Shown here: positions 34,920 through 44,433 of the stretch, piece by piece | Numbering within the stretch: position 1 is the first letter of the stretch | Layout of the letters: every line of letters starts with the position of its first letter | Assembly: GCA_902776375.1 (NCBI GenBank) | Contig: CACYPV010000013.1 | Coordinates: 47,823 to 111,822 of the forward strand | Source: an uncultured Ruminococcus sp. | GTDB taxonomy: Bacteria > Bacillota > Clostridia > Oscillospirales > Acutalibacteraceae | DNA length: 64,000 bases | Direction: 5' to 3' | The notes under the pieces: generated by a model | What the model saw: the letters and a program-made list of their open reading frames with translations, nothing else | Database searches by the model: none | What the model was told of the DNA's origin: nothing | Position numbers and translations under genes: made by a program

Positions 34920-37292
34920 TTACTTTTTCTTTTCTTTAGGCTCATCCTTACTTATGGAATCGGTCTTGAAGATGAAGTCGACCTTGCCGTCGGTTTCATC
35001 GGATACTCCGCTGAACGTTTTATAGTTCTTAGATACCGCAACGATAGCCTTTACTCTGTCGACAAGCCCCTTTACGTCGCCGTTTACCGCCTTGACAATA
35101 GCGTCGGCGCCCTCTTTTTTGAGCTTCTGCATGCCCTCGTCGAGCTGCTGAGAGCCGTCCTTGAGCTTTGTAACGCCGTCAACCAGAGCGCCCGTGCCGC
35201 TCTTGAAGGTACCCAGTCCGTTGAAAAGCTGGACCGCGCCCGCGTGAAGCTGCTCGGTGCCCGATTTCAGATCGGCTGTGCCGCTCTTCAACTGCGACGA
35301 ACCGTTCTTCAATTCGCCTGAGCCGTTCTTGATTTGGCTTGTGCCGCCCTTCAGCTCGCCTGCGCCGTAAGCCAAGCTCGCGGTGCCGTCTTTAAGGGTG
35401 CCGGTGCCGCCGAGGATCTGCTGCGCGCCGTATGACGCCCGGTCTACGCCGTCGGTGTAGCTGATAATTCCCTGATAGAAGGTGTTGTAGCTGTCGAGCT
35501 GCGCTTTGAGCGCCTCGAGGGACTGTCTGCCACCCTTAGCCTTCGCGACAGCCTGAGCTATCTGGGTCTGCACTTCCTCGCTCTGCATGTTGGTTTCTAT
35601 AATGGAAGCGATCTGCGCGTCGGTGTTGGCGTCGATAGTGCCGCCCATGCCCGACATCTGCGTGGCTACGCCTGCGCTTACCTGCGCCTGAACGTCATCC
35701 GGCACCTGACCTGCCGCGACTGCGGCTTCGTAGGCTTCGCTGTCCATGCCTAGACCCGCCGCCGCGAGCACACCGTCGGTCACTTGCTTTCTTACATTCG
35801 CCTCAACAGCCTGGCGGATAAGGTCGCGCTGGCTGTTGACGGTGGCGCTTACGGTGTTGTACGCGGTGTCGTTTGCGAGCTTGGTGATGTTTTCGTCGCT
35901 GAGCTGAGCGATAAGCGCGTCAAGTACCGTCGCGTAATTTTCGATCGTGAGCGGATCGGCGGTAAGTCCTGCCGCCGCGATCTGCTTATTAGCCTCGTTC
36001 AGCAGGGTGTCGAACACCTGCTTCGCGCCGCCCCTGAGCTGCGCGCTGTTGGTCGAGATCTGATCAAGTCCGCCAGCGAGAGTGGCTATATGCGTTTTGA
36101 GCTCTGCTACGCCGCTGTCCACCTGTGACGCGCCGTCGCTGAGGTCGCCCGCGCCGTTGTCGAGCGTCGTTATACCGTCCTTAAGGGTGCCGACGCCGCT
36201 GTCCAGCGCTGCCGCGCCGTCTTTAAGCTTTCCCGCGCCGTCGTCGAGGCTTGCCGCACCGCTTTGCAGCTTGTCGGCGCCGTCGTAAAGCTGATTAACG
36301 CCGTCGATCAGCTCGCCCGATTTGTCGAGCAGGGTGCTAAGTCCGGCGTAAAGCTGCGACGAACCGTCGGCGAGCTTGTCGATGCCGTCGGTCAGCTCGT
36401 TGAGCTTTTTCTTTAACTCGTCGAGCTTTCCGTCGAGCTTTGAGGTGTCGACGTCGTTGAATATCTCATTTGTCGCGACTGTAAGGGTGGTCGCAAGCTC
36501 AAAGTCCGTTACGTCCGCGGTGATCTCAACGGATGAGGGCAGGTCGAGATTATCGCCGAGGGCGAGGCTTTCTTTGAGCCCCGGGAGCGCGAAGCCCGCC
36601 ACGTAGGTGTGGCTGCCGTCGTTTAACACCTTGCCGTTCGACACGGTCACGTTAGTGAACTTTTCATTGTCGAGCATCATGCCGGTGAGCATAACGAAGG
36701 GAACGTAGATCTTCTCTTTTTTATCGCCGATCTTGACCTCCTCGCACTGACGGTTGGTGTAGTTGAAGGTCATTTTCAGCTTGCCGCTTTTGCCCGCGAG
36801 CTCCTTGGGAGATACCGCCTTGCCGTCGATCTCGTACTGTACGGACACGGCGACGGGAAGCTGATCGTCTGAGTTGCCCCTGTAGTAGATGTCGTTGCCG
36901 TTGGCTGCCCATTCGAGCATGTTGTTTTCGTCGATGGTAAAGGTCTCGTCGCCCTTGACGTTCTCGATATCCTTAAGATTGGATTTATCCTTTATGGTCT
37001 TAGCCTTGTCGGGATTCTTTATCCAGTCGCTGACTATCACCTTTTGCGGCGTGCCGTCAGCGCCGGCGATAACGTAAACTGTCTCTTCCTTTGAGAAATT
37101 CTTGCTGTCCGCCGCGGCTTTTGTTTCAGCCGCCTTTGTATCGGCTGCCGCGGACTGAGCCGCCTCTGTCTTGCTCTTTTCGCTGTTTGAGGACACGGCT
37201 GTAACGCCTGCCGCGCTGCAGATCATAGTGAAGCTTAATCCGACCGCCAGCGCGCGGGGCAGGTATTTTTTGATATCGTTATTCTTTTTCAT
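34920..37292 (-). CDS. YhgE/Pip-like secreted protein with L-x-x-G heptad repeats
   Basis: After a signal peptide (about 1-33) and an Ala/Lys-rich linker comes a folded region. It is followed by long series of heptads such as LQSGAASLDDGAGKLKDGAA, first at about 280-400 and again at about 620-720. Such heptads occur in the YhgE/Pip family and in proteins paired with MMPL transporters. Between the blocks lies a helical insert. The four-base overlap with the MMPL gene (ATGA) means the two are translated together, and a TetR regulator lies upstream. Probably an extracellular or periplasm-facing partner of the transporter; the substrate is unknown. Confidence 0.75.
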   Translation of the reverse strand: MKKNNDIKKYLPRALAVGLSFTMICSAAGVTAVSSNSEKSKTEAAQSAAADTKAAETKAAADSKNFSKEETVYVIAGADGTPQKVIVSDWIKNPDKAKTIKDKSNLKDIENVKGDETFTIDENNMLEWAANGNDIYYRGNSDDQLPVAVSVQYEIDGKAVSPKELAGKSGKLKMTFNYTNRQCEEVKIGDKKEKIYVPFVMLTGMMLDNEKFTNVTVSNGKVLNDGSHTYVAGFALPGLKESLALGDNLDLPSSVEITADVTDFELATTLTVATNEIFNDVDTSKLDGKLDELKKKLNELTDGIDKLADGSSQLYAGLSTLLDKSGELIDGVNQLYDGADKLQSGAASLDDGAGKLKDGAAALDSGVGTLKDGITTLDNGAGDLSDGASQVDSGVAELKTHIATLAGGLDQISTNSAQLRGGAKQVFDTLLNEANKQIAAAGLTADPLTIENYATVLDALIAQLSDENITKLANDTAYNTVSATVNSQRDLIRQAVEANVRKQVTDGVLAAAGLGMDSEAYEAAVAAGQVPDDVQAQVSAGVATQMSGMGGTIDANTDAQIASIIETNMQSEEVQTQIAQAVAKAKGGRQSLEALKAQLDSYNTFYQGIISYTDGVDRASYGAQQILGGTGTLKDGTASLAYGAGELKGGTSQIKNGSGELKNGSSQLKSGTADLKSGTEQLHAGAVQLFNGLGTFKSGTGALVDGVTKLKDGSQQLDEGMQKLKKEGADAIVKAVNGDVKGLVDRVKAIVAVSKNYKTFSGVSDETDGKVDFIFKTDSISKDEPKEKKK

Positions 37293-39385
37293 TGCTTTAC
37301 CTCCGACATTTCCGGTTTTTTCTTCGGTCTGAATCCGATAGTTGTTACGCTGATGAATTTATCGAAAAGCATGAACATCGCGGGCAGGAAGACTGCGACG
37401 CAAAGCAGGCTGATTATCGCGCCGCGCGCCATGAGAGCGCACAGTGAGCCGATCATGTCGACCTCGGTATAGATCGCCACACCCACGGTTGCCGCGAACA
37501 GACCCATAGCGCTGACAAGTATCGACGGTATAGAGGTTTGCAGCGCCGTGCGCACAGCCTCGCGTTTTTCTATTCCCTGCGACCGCTCCTTTTTGTAGCG
37601 CGTCGTCATCAGAATTGCGTAGTCGACCGTCGCGCCAAGCTGGATGGTGCTTATGCATATCGGGGCGATGAACGGAAGCGATTCGCCCAGATAATGCGGC
37701 AATCCCAGATTGATGAATATCGCGAGCTCGATGACCGCCACAAGGATTATCGGCAGCGAAATGCTCTTTTCAACCAGCATGATTATAATGAAAATGGCTA
37801 TTATCGAAATGGTGTTTACCGTGGCGAAGTCCACCGAGGTGATGTCGATCAGGTCGTTGGTGCACGCCGCCTCGCCCACAAGCAAGCCCTCTTCGTCGTA
37901 GGTCTTGATAATACGGTTGAGCTCCTTTATCTGTTCGCTCATCTCAGGAGTAGCCGTGCGGTACTCGGAGCTGAGCAAGATCATCTCCCACCGGTCGCTC
38001 TTTAAAATAGAGCTTACCGATTCGGGGATGAATTCCTCGGGGATGGACGGGCCGATAAGCGATTCAAGTCCGATGGTGAACTTGATGCCGTCGACGTTCT
38101 CGAACTCTTTTTCCATTTTGCGCACCTGCTTAGACGGCAGGTTGGAGTTGACGAGTATCATGTGGGTGGAGCCCATATTGAATTCTTCTTTGAGCTTCGT
38201 GTTGGCGATAACGTTCGGCATATCCTTTGGCAGACTGCTCGACAGCTCGTAGTAGACCTCGTTGTTGGTCTGCTGATAGCCCATGAACGCCGGAACAGCC
38301 AGCGCCGCGAACAGGACGAGGAACACGGGGAAGATCTTGACTATGCCCTTCGCGAGCAGCTTAGGCGATGGCACCAAAGAGCGGTGCATGGTTTTTTCAA
38401 GCAGCTTGTCGAGCATAAGGATGATAGCCGGCAGCACCGTGACGCAGCACACTACGCCGAGCAGCACGCCCTTTGCCATTACTATACCCAAGTCCCTGCC
38501 GAGCGTGAAGGTCATGAAGCACAGCGCGATAAAGCCCGCGATGGTAGTTACCGAGCTGCCGATGACCGAGGTGAAGGTCTCGTGTATGGCGTGCGCCATA
38601 GCCTCCTTATGGTCGGGGTATCGCTGCTTATGCTCGCCGTAGCTGTGCCACAGGAATATTGAGTAGTCCATTGTGACGGCAAGCTGCAGCACCGCAGAAA
38701 GCGCCTTGGTTATATAGGAAATTTCGCCCATGAAGTAGTTTGAGCCCATGTTAAGCAAAATGGCTATGCCGATACTGCCGAGGAACACGAACGGGATGAT
38801 CCAGTTGTCCAAAAACAGGATCATGGCTACTACCGCCAGAACGACCGCGATGGCGACGTAGATGGCCTCCTCGCGCTCGCAGAGGTCGCGCAGGTCGGTG
38901 ACCATTGCCGAAATGCCGGAAACAAGGCACTGCTTGCCGGCTATTGAGCGGATCTTACCGATAGCCTCCATGGTTTCGTCCGAGGAGCTTGAGGTGTCGA
39001 AGAACACCGCCACAAGCGTGTCGTCGCCCGAATTGAAAACCTTGTAAAGCTTGTCGGGCAAAAGCTCTTGCGGGATGGTGCCGTCGGTTATGTCGCTGAA
39101 GCTAAGCACATTGGCGACGTGGTCGACCTCTTTTATTTCATCGGTGACCGAATTGATATCCTTTTCGCTCATGTCCTCGAATATCAGGAACGAAAACGCG
39201 CCCTTGCCGAAATCTTCCAGCATGTACTTCTGCCCCTTTACCGTGTCGAGCGATTCGGGCAGATAGTTGAGCATATCGTAGTTGACTCTGGTGTATATCA
39301 TTCCGAAGATCGAGGGAATGAGCAGCAGCAGAGCCGCTATAAGGATGATAACGCGGCATTTTACAACCGCTTTTCCCAGTTTCAT
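37289..39385 (-). CDS. MMPL/RND-family transporter
   Basis: The 698-residue protein has the two-fold RND layout: one span, a large extracellular loop, a block of five spans, and then the same again. Conserved membrane motifs LQLAVTMDYSIFLWHSY and IQLGATVDYAILMTTRYKKE contain the Asp-Tyr pair that relays protons in MMPL proteins. It may export lipids, fatty acids or drugs; the substrate cannot be told from sequence. AAGGGAG precedes the ATG. Its stop overlaps the YhgE-like start. Confidence 0.9.
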   Translation of the reverse strand: MKLGKAVVKCRVIILIAALLLLIPSIFGMIYTRVNYDMLNYLPESLDTVKGQKYMLEDFGKGAFSFLIFEDMSEKDINSVTDEIKEVDHVANVLSFSDITDGTIPQELLPDKLYKVFNSGDDTLVAVFFDTSSSSDETMEAIGKIRSIAGKQCLVSGISAMVTDLRDLCEREEAIYVAIAVVLAVVAMILFLDNWIIPFVFLGSIGIAILLNMGSNYFMGEISYITKALSAVLQLAVTMDYSIFLWHSYGEHKQRYPDHKEAMAHAIHETFTSVIGSSVTTIAGFIALCFMTFTLGRDLGIVMAKGVLLGVVCCVTVLPAIILMLDKLLEKTMHRSLVPSPKLLAKGIVKIFPVFLVLFAALAVPAFMGYQQTNNEVYYELSSSLPKDMPNVIANTKLKEEFNMGSTHMILVNSNLPSKQVRKMEKEFENVDGIKFTIGLESLIGPSIPEEFIPESVSSILKSDRWEMILLSSEYRTATPEMSEQIKELNRIIKTYDEEGLLVGEAACTNDLIDITSVDFATVNTISIIAIFIIIMLVEKSISLPIILVAVIELAIFINLGLPHYLGESLPFIAPICISTIQLGATVDYAILMTTRYKKERSQGIEKREAVRTALQTSIPSILVSAMGLFAATVGVAIYTEVDMIGSLCALMARGAIISLLCVAVFLPAMFMLFDKFISVTTIGFRPKKKPEMSEVKQ

Positions 39386-39442
39386 CTTTCATACTCCCTT
39401 GCGTTTTGATACATTATAAATTATAATTATTATTCAAAAAAT

Positions 39443-39477
39443 AAAAACGTGCATTTCATTTGCAATGCACGTTTTTT
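39443..39477 (-). terminator. Bidirectional terminator after the TetR gene
   Basis: AAAACGTGCATT pairs with AATGCACGTTTT, with T-rich tails on both strands. Confidence 0.75.
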
Positions 39478-39511
39478 GGACAAAAGTATTAAAATGTCTG
39501 GTTCTAAGATA

Positions 39512-40072
39512 CTATTTCTTTCTTCTGCAACGGCTGACGGCGATCTCGGTCGTGCCCTCAAAAAGCTGGCACAGCCGCTTTACCTGGTTTTTAAGGTCGT
39601 ATTTCATGCCGCTGCTGAGCCATTCTATAACAAAGCCCACCAAAAGGCTTTTGTAATACATAATGATAGACTGCTTGTCATCGTCGTCGATCTGCTCTTC
39701 GGAAAAATACACGTCGAAATACTCGGTCACGGTGTAGCTCGCCACGCGGTTGAGGTAGCGCTCGAACAGGTCTTTGCTCGCCGAGTTGTACAGATGCATC
39801 ATAGCCGCCTTGTTTTCCAGCGCGAAGTCCATGGCGGTAAGGATACAGTCGTAGATATTAGTGTCCTTCGAGCTGATCTGAACCATAGCGTCCGCCTGCT
39901 CGTTGAGTATTTCCTCGACCAGCGAGGGGATATCATCATAGTGATAGTAGAAGGAATTGCGGTTTATGCCGCAGTCCTCAACTATCTCCTTGACGGTGAT
40001 CTTGTTGACGGGCTTCGCGTTAAGAAGCTTCATGAATGATTTTTTTATAGCGTCTTTGGTAAGAGTCGTCAT
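39512..40072 (-). CDS. TetR-family transcriptional regulator
   Basis: 186 residues from ATG 40072, which has AAGGAG 7 bases upstream; the frame also opens at 40306 but runs through the acpP terminator. The helix-turn-helix is at about residues 24-45 (ITVKEIVEDCGINRNSFYYH), followed by DDIPSLVEEIL. The rest is a helical ligand-binding domain. It lies directly upstream of the MMPL and YhgE-like genes on the same strand and probably represses them, although a terminator separates it from them. Confidence 0.88.
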   Translation of the reverse strand: MTTLTKDAIKKSFMKLLNAKPVNKITVKEIVEDCGINRNSFYYHYDDIPSLVEEILNEQADAMVQISSKDTNIYDCILTAMDFALENKAAMMHLYNSASKDLFERYLNRVASYTVTEYFDVYFSEEQIDDDDKQSIIMYYKSLLVGFVIEWLSSGMKYDLKNQVKRLCQLFEGTTEIAVSRCRRKK

Positions 40073-40163
40073 GCGGATGCTCCTTGCCGAAATTTCTATA
40101 TAATAGTATACCATAAGTCTTGGATTATTGCAAGAAGCTAATTGCGCTGTAAAAGGATTTTGA

Positions 40164-40195
40164 AAAACAAAAAGCACCGGCTTGACCGATGCTTT
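40164..40195 (-). terminator. Terminator of acpP
   Basis: Minus strand: AAAGCATCGG pairs with CCGGTGCTTT (one wobble), followed by a long T run. Confidence 0.8.
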
Positions 40196-40211
40196 TACGT
40201 ATACTATTAAA

Positions 40212-40439
40212 TTATGAATTTGCCTCGATATAGGCAACGAGAGCGCCGACGGTCTTAAGATTCTCGATTTCCTCGTCGGGAACCTCAACCTCGAACTCGT
40301 CCTCAATGGACATCAAAAGATCGACAACGTCCAGGGAATCTGCGCCGAGATCTTCCTGAAGATCAGTTTCCTCGGTGATCTTATCCTCTTCAACGTCGAA
40401 CTGCTCGGCAAGAATCGCCTTAACTTTTTCCAGTACCAT
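40212..40439 (-). CDS. acpP: Acyl carrier protein
   Basis: 75 acidic residues; carries growing acyl chains in fatty acid synthesis. The phosphopantetheine Ser is in LGADSLDVVDLLMSIEDEF (DSL motif, about residue 36). AGGAGG precedes the ATG. It stands alone here, with its own promoter and terminator, apart from any fab cluster. Confidence 0.95.
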   Translation of the reverse strand: MVLEKVKAILAEQFDVEEDKITEETDLQEDLGADSLDVVDLLMSIEDEFEVEVPDEEIENLKTVGALVAYIEANS

Positions 40440-40508
40440 GATAATTCCTCCTGTAATTTGTTATGTACCCGTCTTAACAGTAGACAAAAGCACATATTTT
40501 GTGCTACA

Positions 40509-40529
40509 ATGATTAACGGACTTAATCAT
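40509..40529. promoter_or_regulatory. Palindrome between acpP and aroE, possible operator
   Basis: ATGATTAA and TTAATCAT flank a 5-base spacer, within the predicted acpP leader and the shared divergent region. Regulator unknown. Confidence 0.4.
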
Positions 40530-40560
40530 CGCCGAACAAACTCTTTGTTTGTACACTTCC

Positions 40561-40589
40561 ATATTATTGAGTTTTTCGCTCTTTGTCAA
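40561..40589 (-). promoter_or_regulatory. Candidate promoter of acpP
   Basis: TTGACA, 17 bases, TAATAT on the minus strand. The -35 is perfect and the -10 is poor. Confidence 0.5.
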
Positions 40590-40694
40590 TATGTATTTTG
40601 AAATTTTTTTCAAAATTCCAGATTTTGCATAAATAATTACCGTTCTATCGTAATTACATAGCTAATAATCATATGAAAAAAGGATGAGTTTTTT

Positions 40695-41537
40695 ATGAGC
40701 ACAAAGCGTTACGCGGTGATCGGACACCCTATCGGGCATACGATGTCGCCCTTTATTCACAAAAGGCTGTTTGATCTGGCACAAATCGACGCCGAATACA
40801 CTAAAATGGATATCGCGCCCGAAGATCTGGCGCAGGAATACGAGCGCACCTTAAAGCAGCTCGACGGCTACAATATCACCATTCCGCACAAGCAGAGCAT
40901 AATTCCGCTGCTCGATTCGCTCGACGACAAGGCGGCGCTTTACGGCAGCGTCAACACCGTTTCAAACGCCGGAGGCAAATCAAAAGGCTACACCACCGAC
41001 CCCGACGGCTTTATCAAAGCGATCGAAGCGGCGGGAATAGCGCTTGACGGCAGGATAATGATACTTGGCTGCGGCGGCGCGGCGCGCGCTATCGCTTACG
41101 AGCTGGCGCTCAGGAACAAGCCCTTCGAGTTCGCCGTGCGCCGTCAGAGCGTGGGAAAGGCCGGGCTGCTCTGCCTTGACGTTACGCGCAAGGTGCCGGA
41201 CGCCGAGGTCAGCTTTGGGCTGATAGATCAGATAATAGGCAACGTCGATCTGCTTATAAACGCGACCCCCGTCGGAATGTACCCCAACGTTGACGAGCAG
41301 CCGATACACAACTGCGCTATCGGCAGGTGCAAGGCTGTTTTTGACGCGATATACAACCCGCTTGAGACCGCGCTGGTAAAGCGCGCCAAGGCAAACGGCT
41401 CAAAGGCTGTGGGCGGAATGTCGATGCTGGTGTGGCAGGCGGTAGCCGCCCACGAGATATGGGACGGATCGCAGTACGACAAAGACGATATAGACCGCCT
41501 GTGCCTTGACGCGGCGGAAGAGCTTAAAAAATTCTGA
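40695..41537 (+). CDS. aroE: Shikimate dehydrogenase
   Basis: Reduces 3-dehydroshikimate to shikimate with NADPH. Substrate-binding motifs are VIGHPIGHTMSPFIH, NITIPHK with the catalytic Lys, SVNTV, and TTDPDGF with the catalytic Asp. The nucleotide-binding loop is ILGCGGAARAIAYEL, and NATPVGMYPN follows. 280 residues, full length. AAAAGGATG precedes the ATG. First gene of the aromatic cluster; aroK follows 16 bases later. Confidence 0.95.
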   Translation: MSTKRYAVIGHPIGHTMSPFIHKRLFDLAQIDAEYTKMDIAPEDLAQEYERTLKQLDGYNITIPHKQSIIPLLDSLDDKAALYGSVNTVSNAGGKSKGYTTDPDGFIKAIEAAGIALDGRIMILGCGGAARAIAYELALRNKPFEFAVRRQSVGKAGLLCLDVTRKVPDAEVSFGLIDQIIGNVDLLINATPVGMYPNVDEQPIHNCAIGRCKAVFDAIYNPLETALVKRAKANGSKAVGGMSMLVWQAVAAHEIWDGSQYDKDDIDRLCLDAAEELKKF

Positions 41538-41553
41538 GCCAGCGGAGGCCGAT

Positions 41554-42063
41554 ATGAACAACATTATTCTCTGCGGCTTTATGGGCTGCGGCAAATCCAC
41601 CGTCGGCAAAAACCTTGCGCGCAAAACGGGCAGGCCGTTTATCGACATGGACCGCTTTATCGAGCAGAAGGCGCAGCTTACCGTCGCCGAAATATTTGAA
41701 AAATACGGCGAGAGCGGCTTTCGCGATATGGAGCACGAGGCGTGCAAAGAGCTTGCCGAAATGCACAACCTGATTGTCGCCGCCGGCGGCGGAGCGCTGA
41801 CCTTTGAGCGCAATGTCGAGGTTTTCCGCGGCAAAGACAAGGTGGTGCTGCTGGACGTTCCGCTGAGCGTTATCCGCCAGCGCCTGAGCCACGACACGCG
41901 CCGTCCGCTTTTGCAGCGCCCCGACCGCGACAAGGTCATGGAGGAGCTTTACAACGAACGCACGCCCAAGTACCGCGCGGCGGCGGATGTAGTCATAAAG
42001 GGCGAGAGCACGCCGCTGAAAACCGCTTTTTCGATGATAGAAATACTAAACCTGAAAAAATGA
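41554..42063 (+). CDS. aroK: Shikimate kinase
   Basis: Phosphorylates shikimate at O3. Walker A is GFMGCGKSTVGKNLA. Shikimate-binding residues are in FIDMDRFIE and ESGFRDMEHEA, then VAAGGGAL, and the lid Arg in RRPLLQRP. 169 residues. ATG 41554 follows GCGGAGG; the frame extends into aroE, but no better start is seen. Second gene of the cluster. Confidence 0.94.
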   Translation: MNNIILCGFMGCGKSTVGKNLARKTGRPFIDMDRFIEQKAQLTVAEIFEKYGESGFRDMEHEACKELAEMHNLIVAAGGGALTFERNVEVFRGKDKVVLLDVPLSVIRQRLSHDTRRPLLQRPDRDKVMEELYNERTPKYRAAADVVIKGESTPLKTAFSMIEILNLKK

Positions 42064-42130
42064 CCGCCTATTGACTATCACGCTTTAAAGTGGTAAAATA
42101 TCATCATCAATGACAAAAGAAGGCAATAAC

Positions 42131-42961
42131 ATGAAGATAGCGATAGTAGGCTTGGGCATTATCGGCGGCAGCTACTGCAAGGCGCTGAAAGCTCACACAA
42201 CACACACCGTTATAGGAATAAACCGCACCCAAAGCGTGGCGCAAAAGGCGCTGCAAGTGGGCGCGATAGACATTATCGGCACGCCCGAAACGCTGCATGA
42301 AGCTGACATAATAGTCCTTTGCATGTATCCGCAGGCTTGCGTGGATTTTCTGCGCGAGAACGGCAGATATATCCGCAGCGACGCGGTGGTGACCGACGCG
42401 GCAGGTATAAAGACCGCGCTCTGCCCTCAACTGAAGGAGCTTTCCGAAGAATTCGGCTTTACGTATGTGGGCAGTCACCCGATGGCAGGCAAGGAAAAGA
42501 ACGGCTTTGAGGCGAGCGACGAGAACCTTTTCATGGGCGCGAGCTTCCTTATAACGCCCTGCGGCGCGCCTAAGGCGGCTGTGAACAAGCTTGCCGCGCT
42601 GGCGCTCGAGATCGGCTTCGGCACGATAAAGGTCACCACTCCCGAGGAGCACGACCGCATGATAGCCTACACCTCGCAGCTTCCGCACGTGCTTGCGTGC
42701 GCCTATGTTCTAAGCCCGTGCTGCCCCAAACACAAGGGCTTTTCGGCGGGCAGCTACCGCGACGTTTCGCGCGTCGCGAACATCAACGCCAAGCTGTGGA
42801 GCGAGCTTTTCCTTGAAAACAAGGAGCCGCTCTGCGAGGAGCTTTTGGAGCTTAACAAAAATCTGGGCGCGCTGTATCAGGCGATCAAGACAGAGGACAG
42901 GCAAGCCCTGTACGAGCTGCTTGAGCAGGGTCATCAGGTGAAGCAGGCTCTGGGCGAATAA
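42131..42961 (+). CDS. tyrA: Prephenate dehydrogenase
   Basis: Oxidatively decarboxylates prephenate to 4-hydroxyphenylpyruvate for tyrosine. The Rossmann motif is IVGLGIIGGSYCKAL. Conserved VTDAAGIK and YVGSHPMAGKE carry catalytic and substrate-binding residues, followed by HDRMIAYTSQLPHVLA. 276 residues from ATG 42131, which follows AGAAGG; an ATG at 42110 has no such site. No ACT domain, so no internal tyrosine feedback module is visible. aroB follows 12 bases later. Confidence 0.93.
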   Translation: MKIAIVGLGIIGGSYCKALKAHTTHTVIGINRTQSVAQKALQVGAIDIIGTPETLHEADIIVLCMYPQACVDFLRENGRYIRSDAVVTDAAGIKTALCPQLKELSEEFGFTYVGSHPMAGKEKNGFEASDENLFMGASFLITPCGAPKAAVNKLAALALEIGFGTIKVTTPEEHDRMIAYTSQLPHVLACAYVLSPCCPKHKGFSAGSYRDVSRVANINAKLWSELFLENKEPLCEELLELNKNLGALYQAIKTEDRQALYELLEQGHQVKQALGE

Positions 42962-42973
42962 GGAGATATAAAT

Positions 42974-44023
42974 ATGAAAACAGTACATGTCGACACGGGA
43001 AGACCGTATGACATTTTTATCGAGCGCGGCATTATCGACCGCTGCGGCGAATATGCAGAACAGCTGTCAAAGGCTGAAAAGGTGGTCGTCGTCAGCGACA
43101 CAAACGTCGCCCCGCTCTATCAATGGCGCGTGCTCAACTCGCTTTCGCAGCACGGCTTTAAGGTGAAGAATCACATCTTCCCCGCTGGCGAGGGAAGCAA
43201 GACCCTGGACACGATCGCCGAGATATACAAAACGCTTGCCGACTTCCGCATGACGCGCCGGGACATAATCGTCGCGCTGGGCGGCGGAGTCTGCGGCGAT
43301 ATGGCTGGCTTCGCGGCGGCTACTTATCTGCGCGGCATCGATTTTATTCAGGTGCCCACCTCGCTTTTGGCTCAGGTGGATTCATCGGTCGGCGGCAAAA
43401 CCGGCGTTGACCTGCCGCAGGGCAAAAACCTTGTGGGCGCATTCCACCAGCCTATCGCGGTGCTGATTGACCCCGACACGCTGAACACCCTGCCGGATGA
43501 GTTCATCGCCGACGGCATGGGCGAGGTGATAAAATACGGCTGCATAAAGGACGCGGCGTTTTTTGAAAAGCTTGAAAACGAGGACGCCCTGAGCGATATC
43601 GAAAGCGTTATTGAAACCTGCGTGTCAATAAAGCGCGACGTAGTAAGCCGCGACGAAAAAGAAGCCGGCGAGCGCATGCTGCTAAACTTCGGTCACACTT
43701 TGGGTCACGCCATTGAAAAGATATACAACTACACGGGCATAACGCACGGAATGGCTGTGGCTGTTGGCATGGCGCTCATAGCCCGCGCCGGAGAAAAGCA
43801 GGGCGTTACCGCCCCGGGAACCGCCGACCGCATTATAAAGCTCTGTGAAAAATACGGCCTGCCCACCGATACCGAAGTCGCCTTCGCCGATATGACACAG
43901 GCGGCTATGGGCGATAAAAAGACCGCCGGAAGCAAAATAAACCTCGTCATGCTGAAACAGATAGGCGAAAGCTTCATAACCCCCCTCCCGCTTGACGAAT
44001 TAGAGAGTTTTATAACTATATGA
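42974..44023 (+). CDS. aroB: 3-dehydroquinate synthase
   Basis: Cyclises DAHP to 3-dehydroquinate, using NAD+ and a divalent metal. Motifs are PAGEGSKTLDTIAEIY, VALGGGVCGDMAGFAAATYL, PTSLLAQVDSSVGGKTGVD and GKNLVGAFHQP. Metal ligands are in GEVIKYG and LLNFGHTLGHAIE. 349 residues. AAGGAGAT precedes the ATG. Its stop overlaps the start of the DUF559 gene (ATGA). Confidence 0.96.
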   Translation: MKTVHVDTGRPYDIFIERGIIDRCGEYAEQLSKAEKVVVVSDTNVAPLYQWRVLNSLSQHGFKVKNHIFPAGEGSKTLDTIAEIYKTLADFRMTRRDIIVALGGGVCGDMAGFAAATYLRGIDFIQVPTSLLAQVDSSVGGKTGVDLPQGKNLVGAFHQPIAVLIDPDTLNTLPDEFIADGMGEVIKYGCIKDAAFFEKLENEDALSDIESVIETCVSIKRDVVSRDEKEAGERMLLNFGHTLGHAIEKIYNYTGITHGMAVAVGMALIARAGEKQGVTAPGTADRIIKLCEKYGLPTDTEVAFADMTQAAMGDKKTAGSKINLVMLKQIGESFITPLPLDELESFITI

Positions 44024-44433
44024 TAAGCGTAAAGCCTAAACTGCCCAAAAATGCAAAACTAACGCAGCTTGCGAACACGCTCAGAAAAAATGCTACTAAA
44101 GAGGAAAAACATCTGTGGTACGATTATCTCAGGTGCTGCAATGTAAAATTTCACCGGCAAATCGTTATTGGTAATTATATTGTGGATTTCTTTTGTCCAA
44201 AAGCCGGATTGATCGTTGAGCTGGACGGTTCGCAACATTATAAAACGTCAAATATAAAAAGAGATAAAATCAGAACTGAGTATATTGAAAGCTTGGGATT
44301 TGTGGTTTTGCGTTTTACAAACACAGAAATCAACCGGCGTTTTTCATCGGTTTGTCAAAAAATTCAGGAAACTGTTGACTCTCGCACAAAAAGCCTTCTC
44401 CCTCGCGGAGAAGGTGGCACGCAGACTAAGTGA
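44020..44433 (+). CDS. DUF559 endonuclease-like protein inserted in the aromatic operon
   Basis: DUF559 proteins share the fold of very-short-patch-repair (Vsr-like) endonucleases. Visible motifs are LRKNATKEEKHLWYDYLR, FHRQIVIGNYIVDFFC, GLIVELDGSQHY with the acidic active-site residues, and GFVVLRFTNTEI. It is far more AT-rich than its neighbours. The last 15 or so residues (from about LLPRGEGG) are encoded by the CCTTCTCC palindromic repeat, so the original C-terminus was probably different. It is coupled to aroB by ATGA overlap. Role unknown; acquisition by transfer is likely. Confidence 0.85.
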   Translation: MISVKPKLPKNAKLTQLANTLRKNATKEEKHLWYDYLRCCNVKFHRQIVIGNYIVDFFCPKAGLIVELDGSQHYKTSNIKRDKIRTEYIESLGFVVLRFTNTEINRRFSSVCQKIQETVDSRTKSLLPRGEGGTQTK

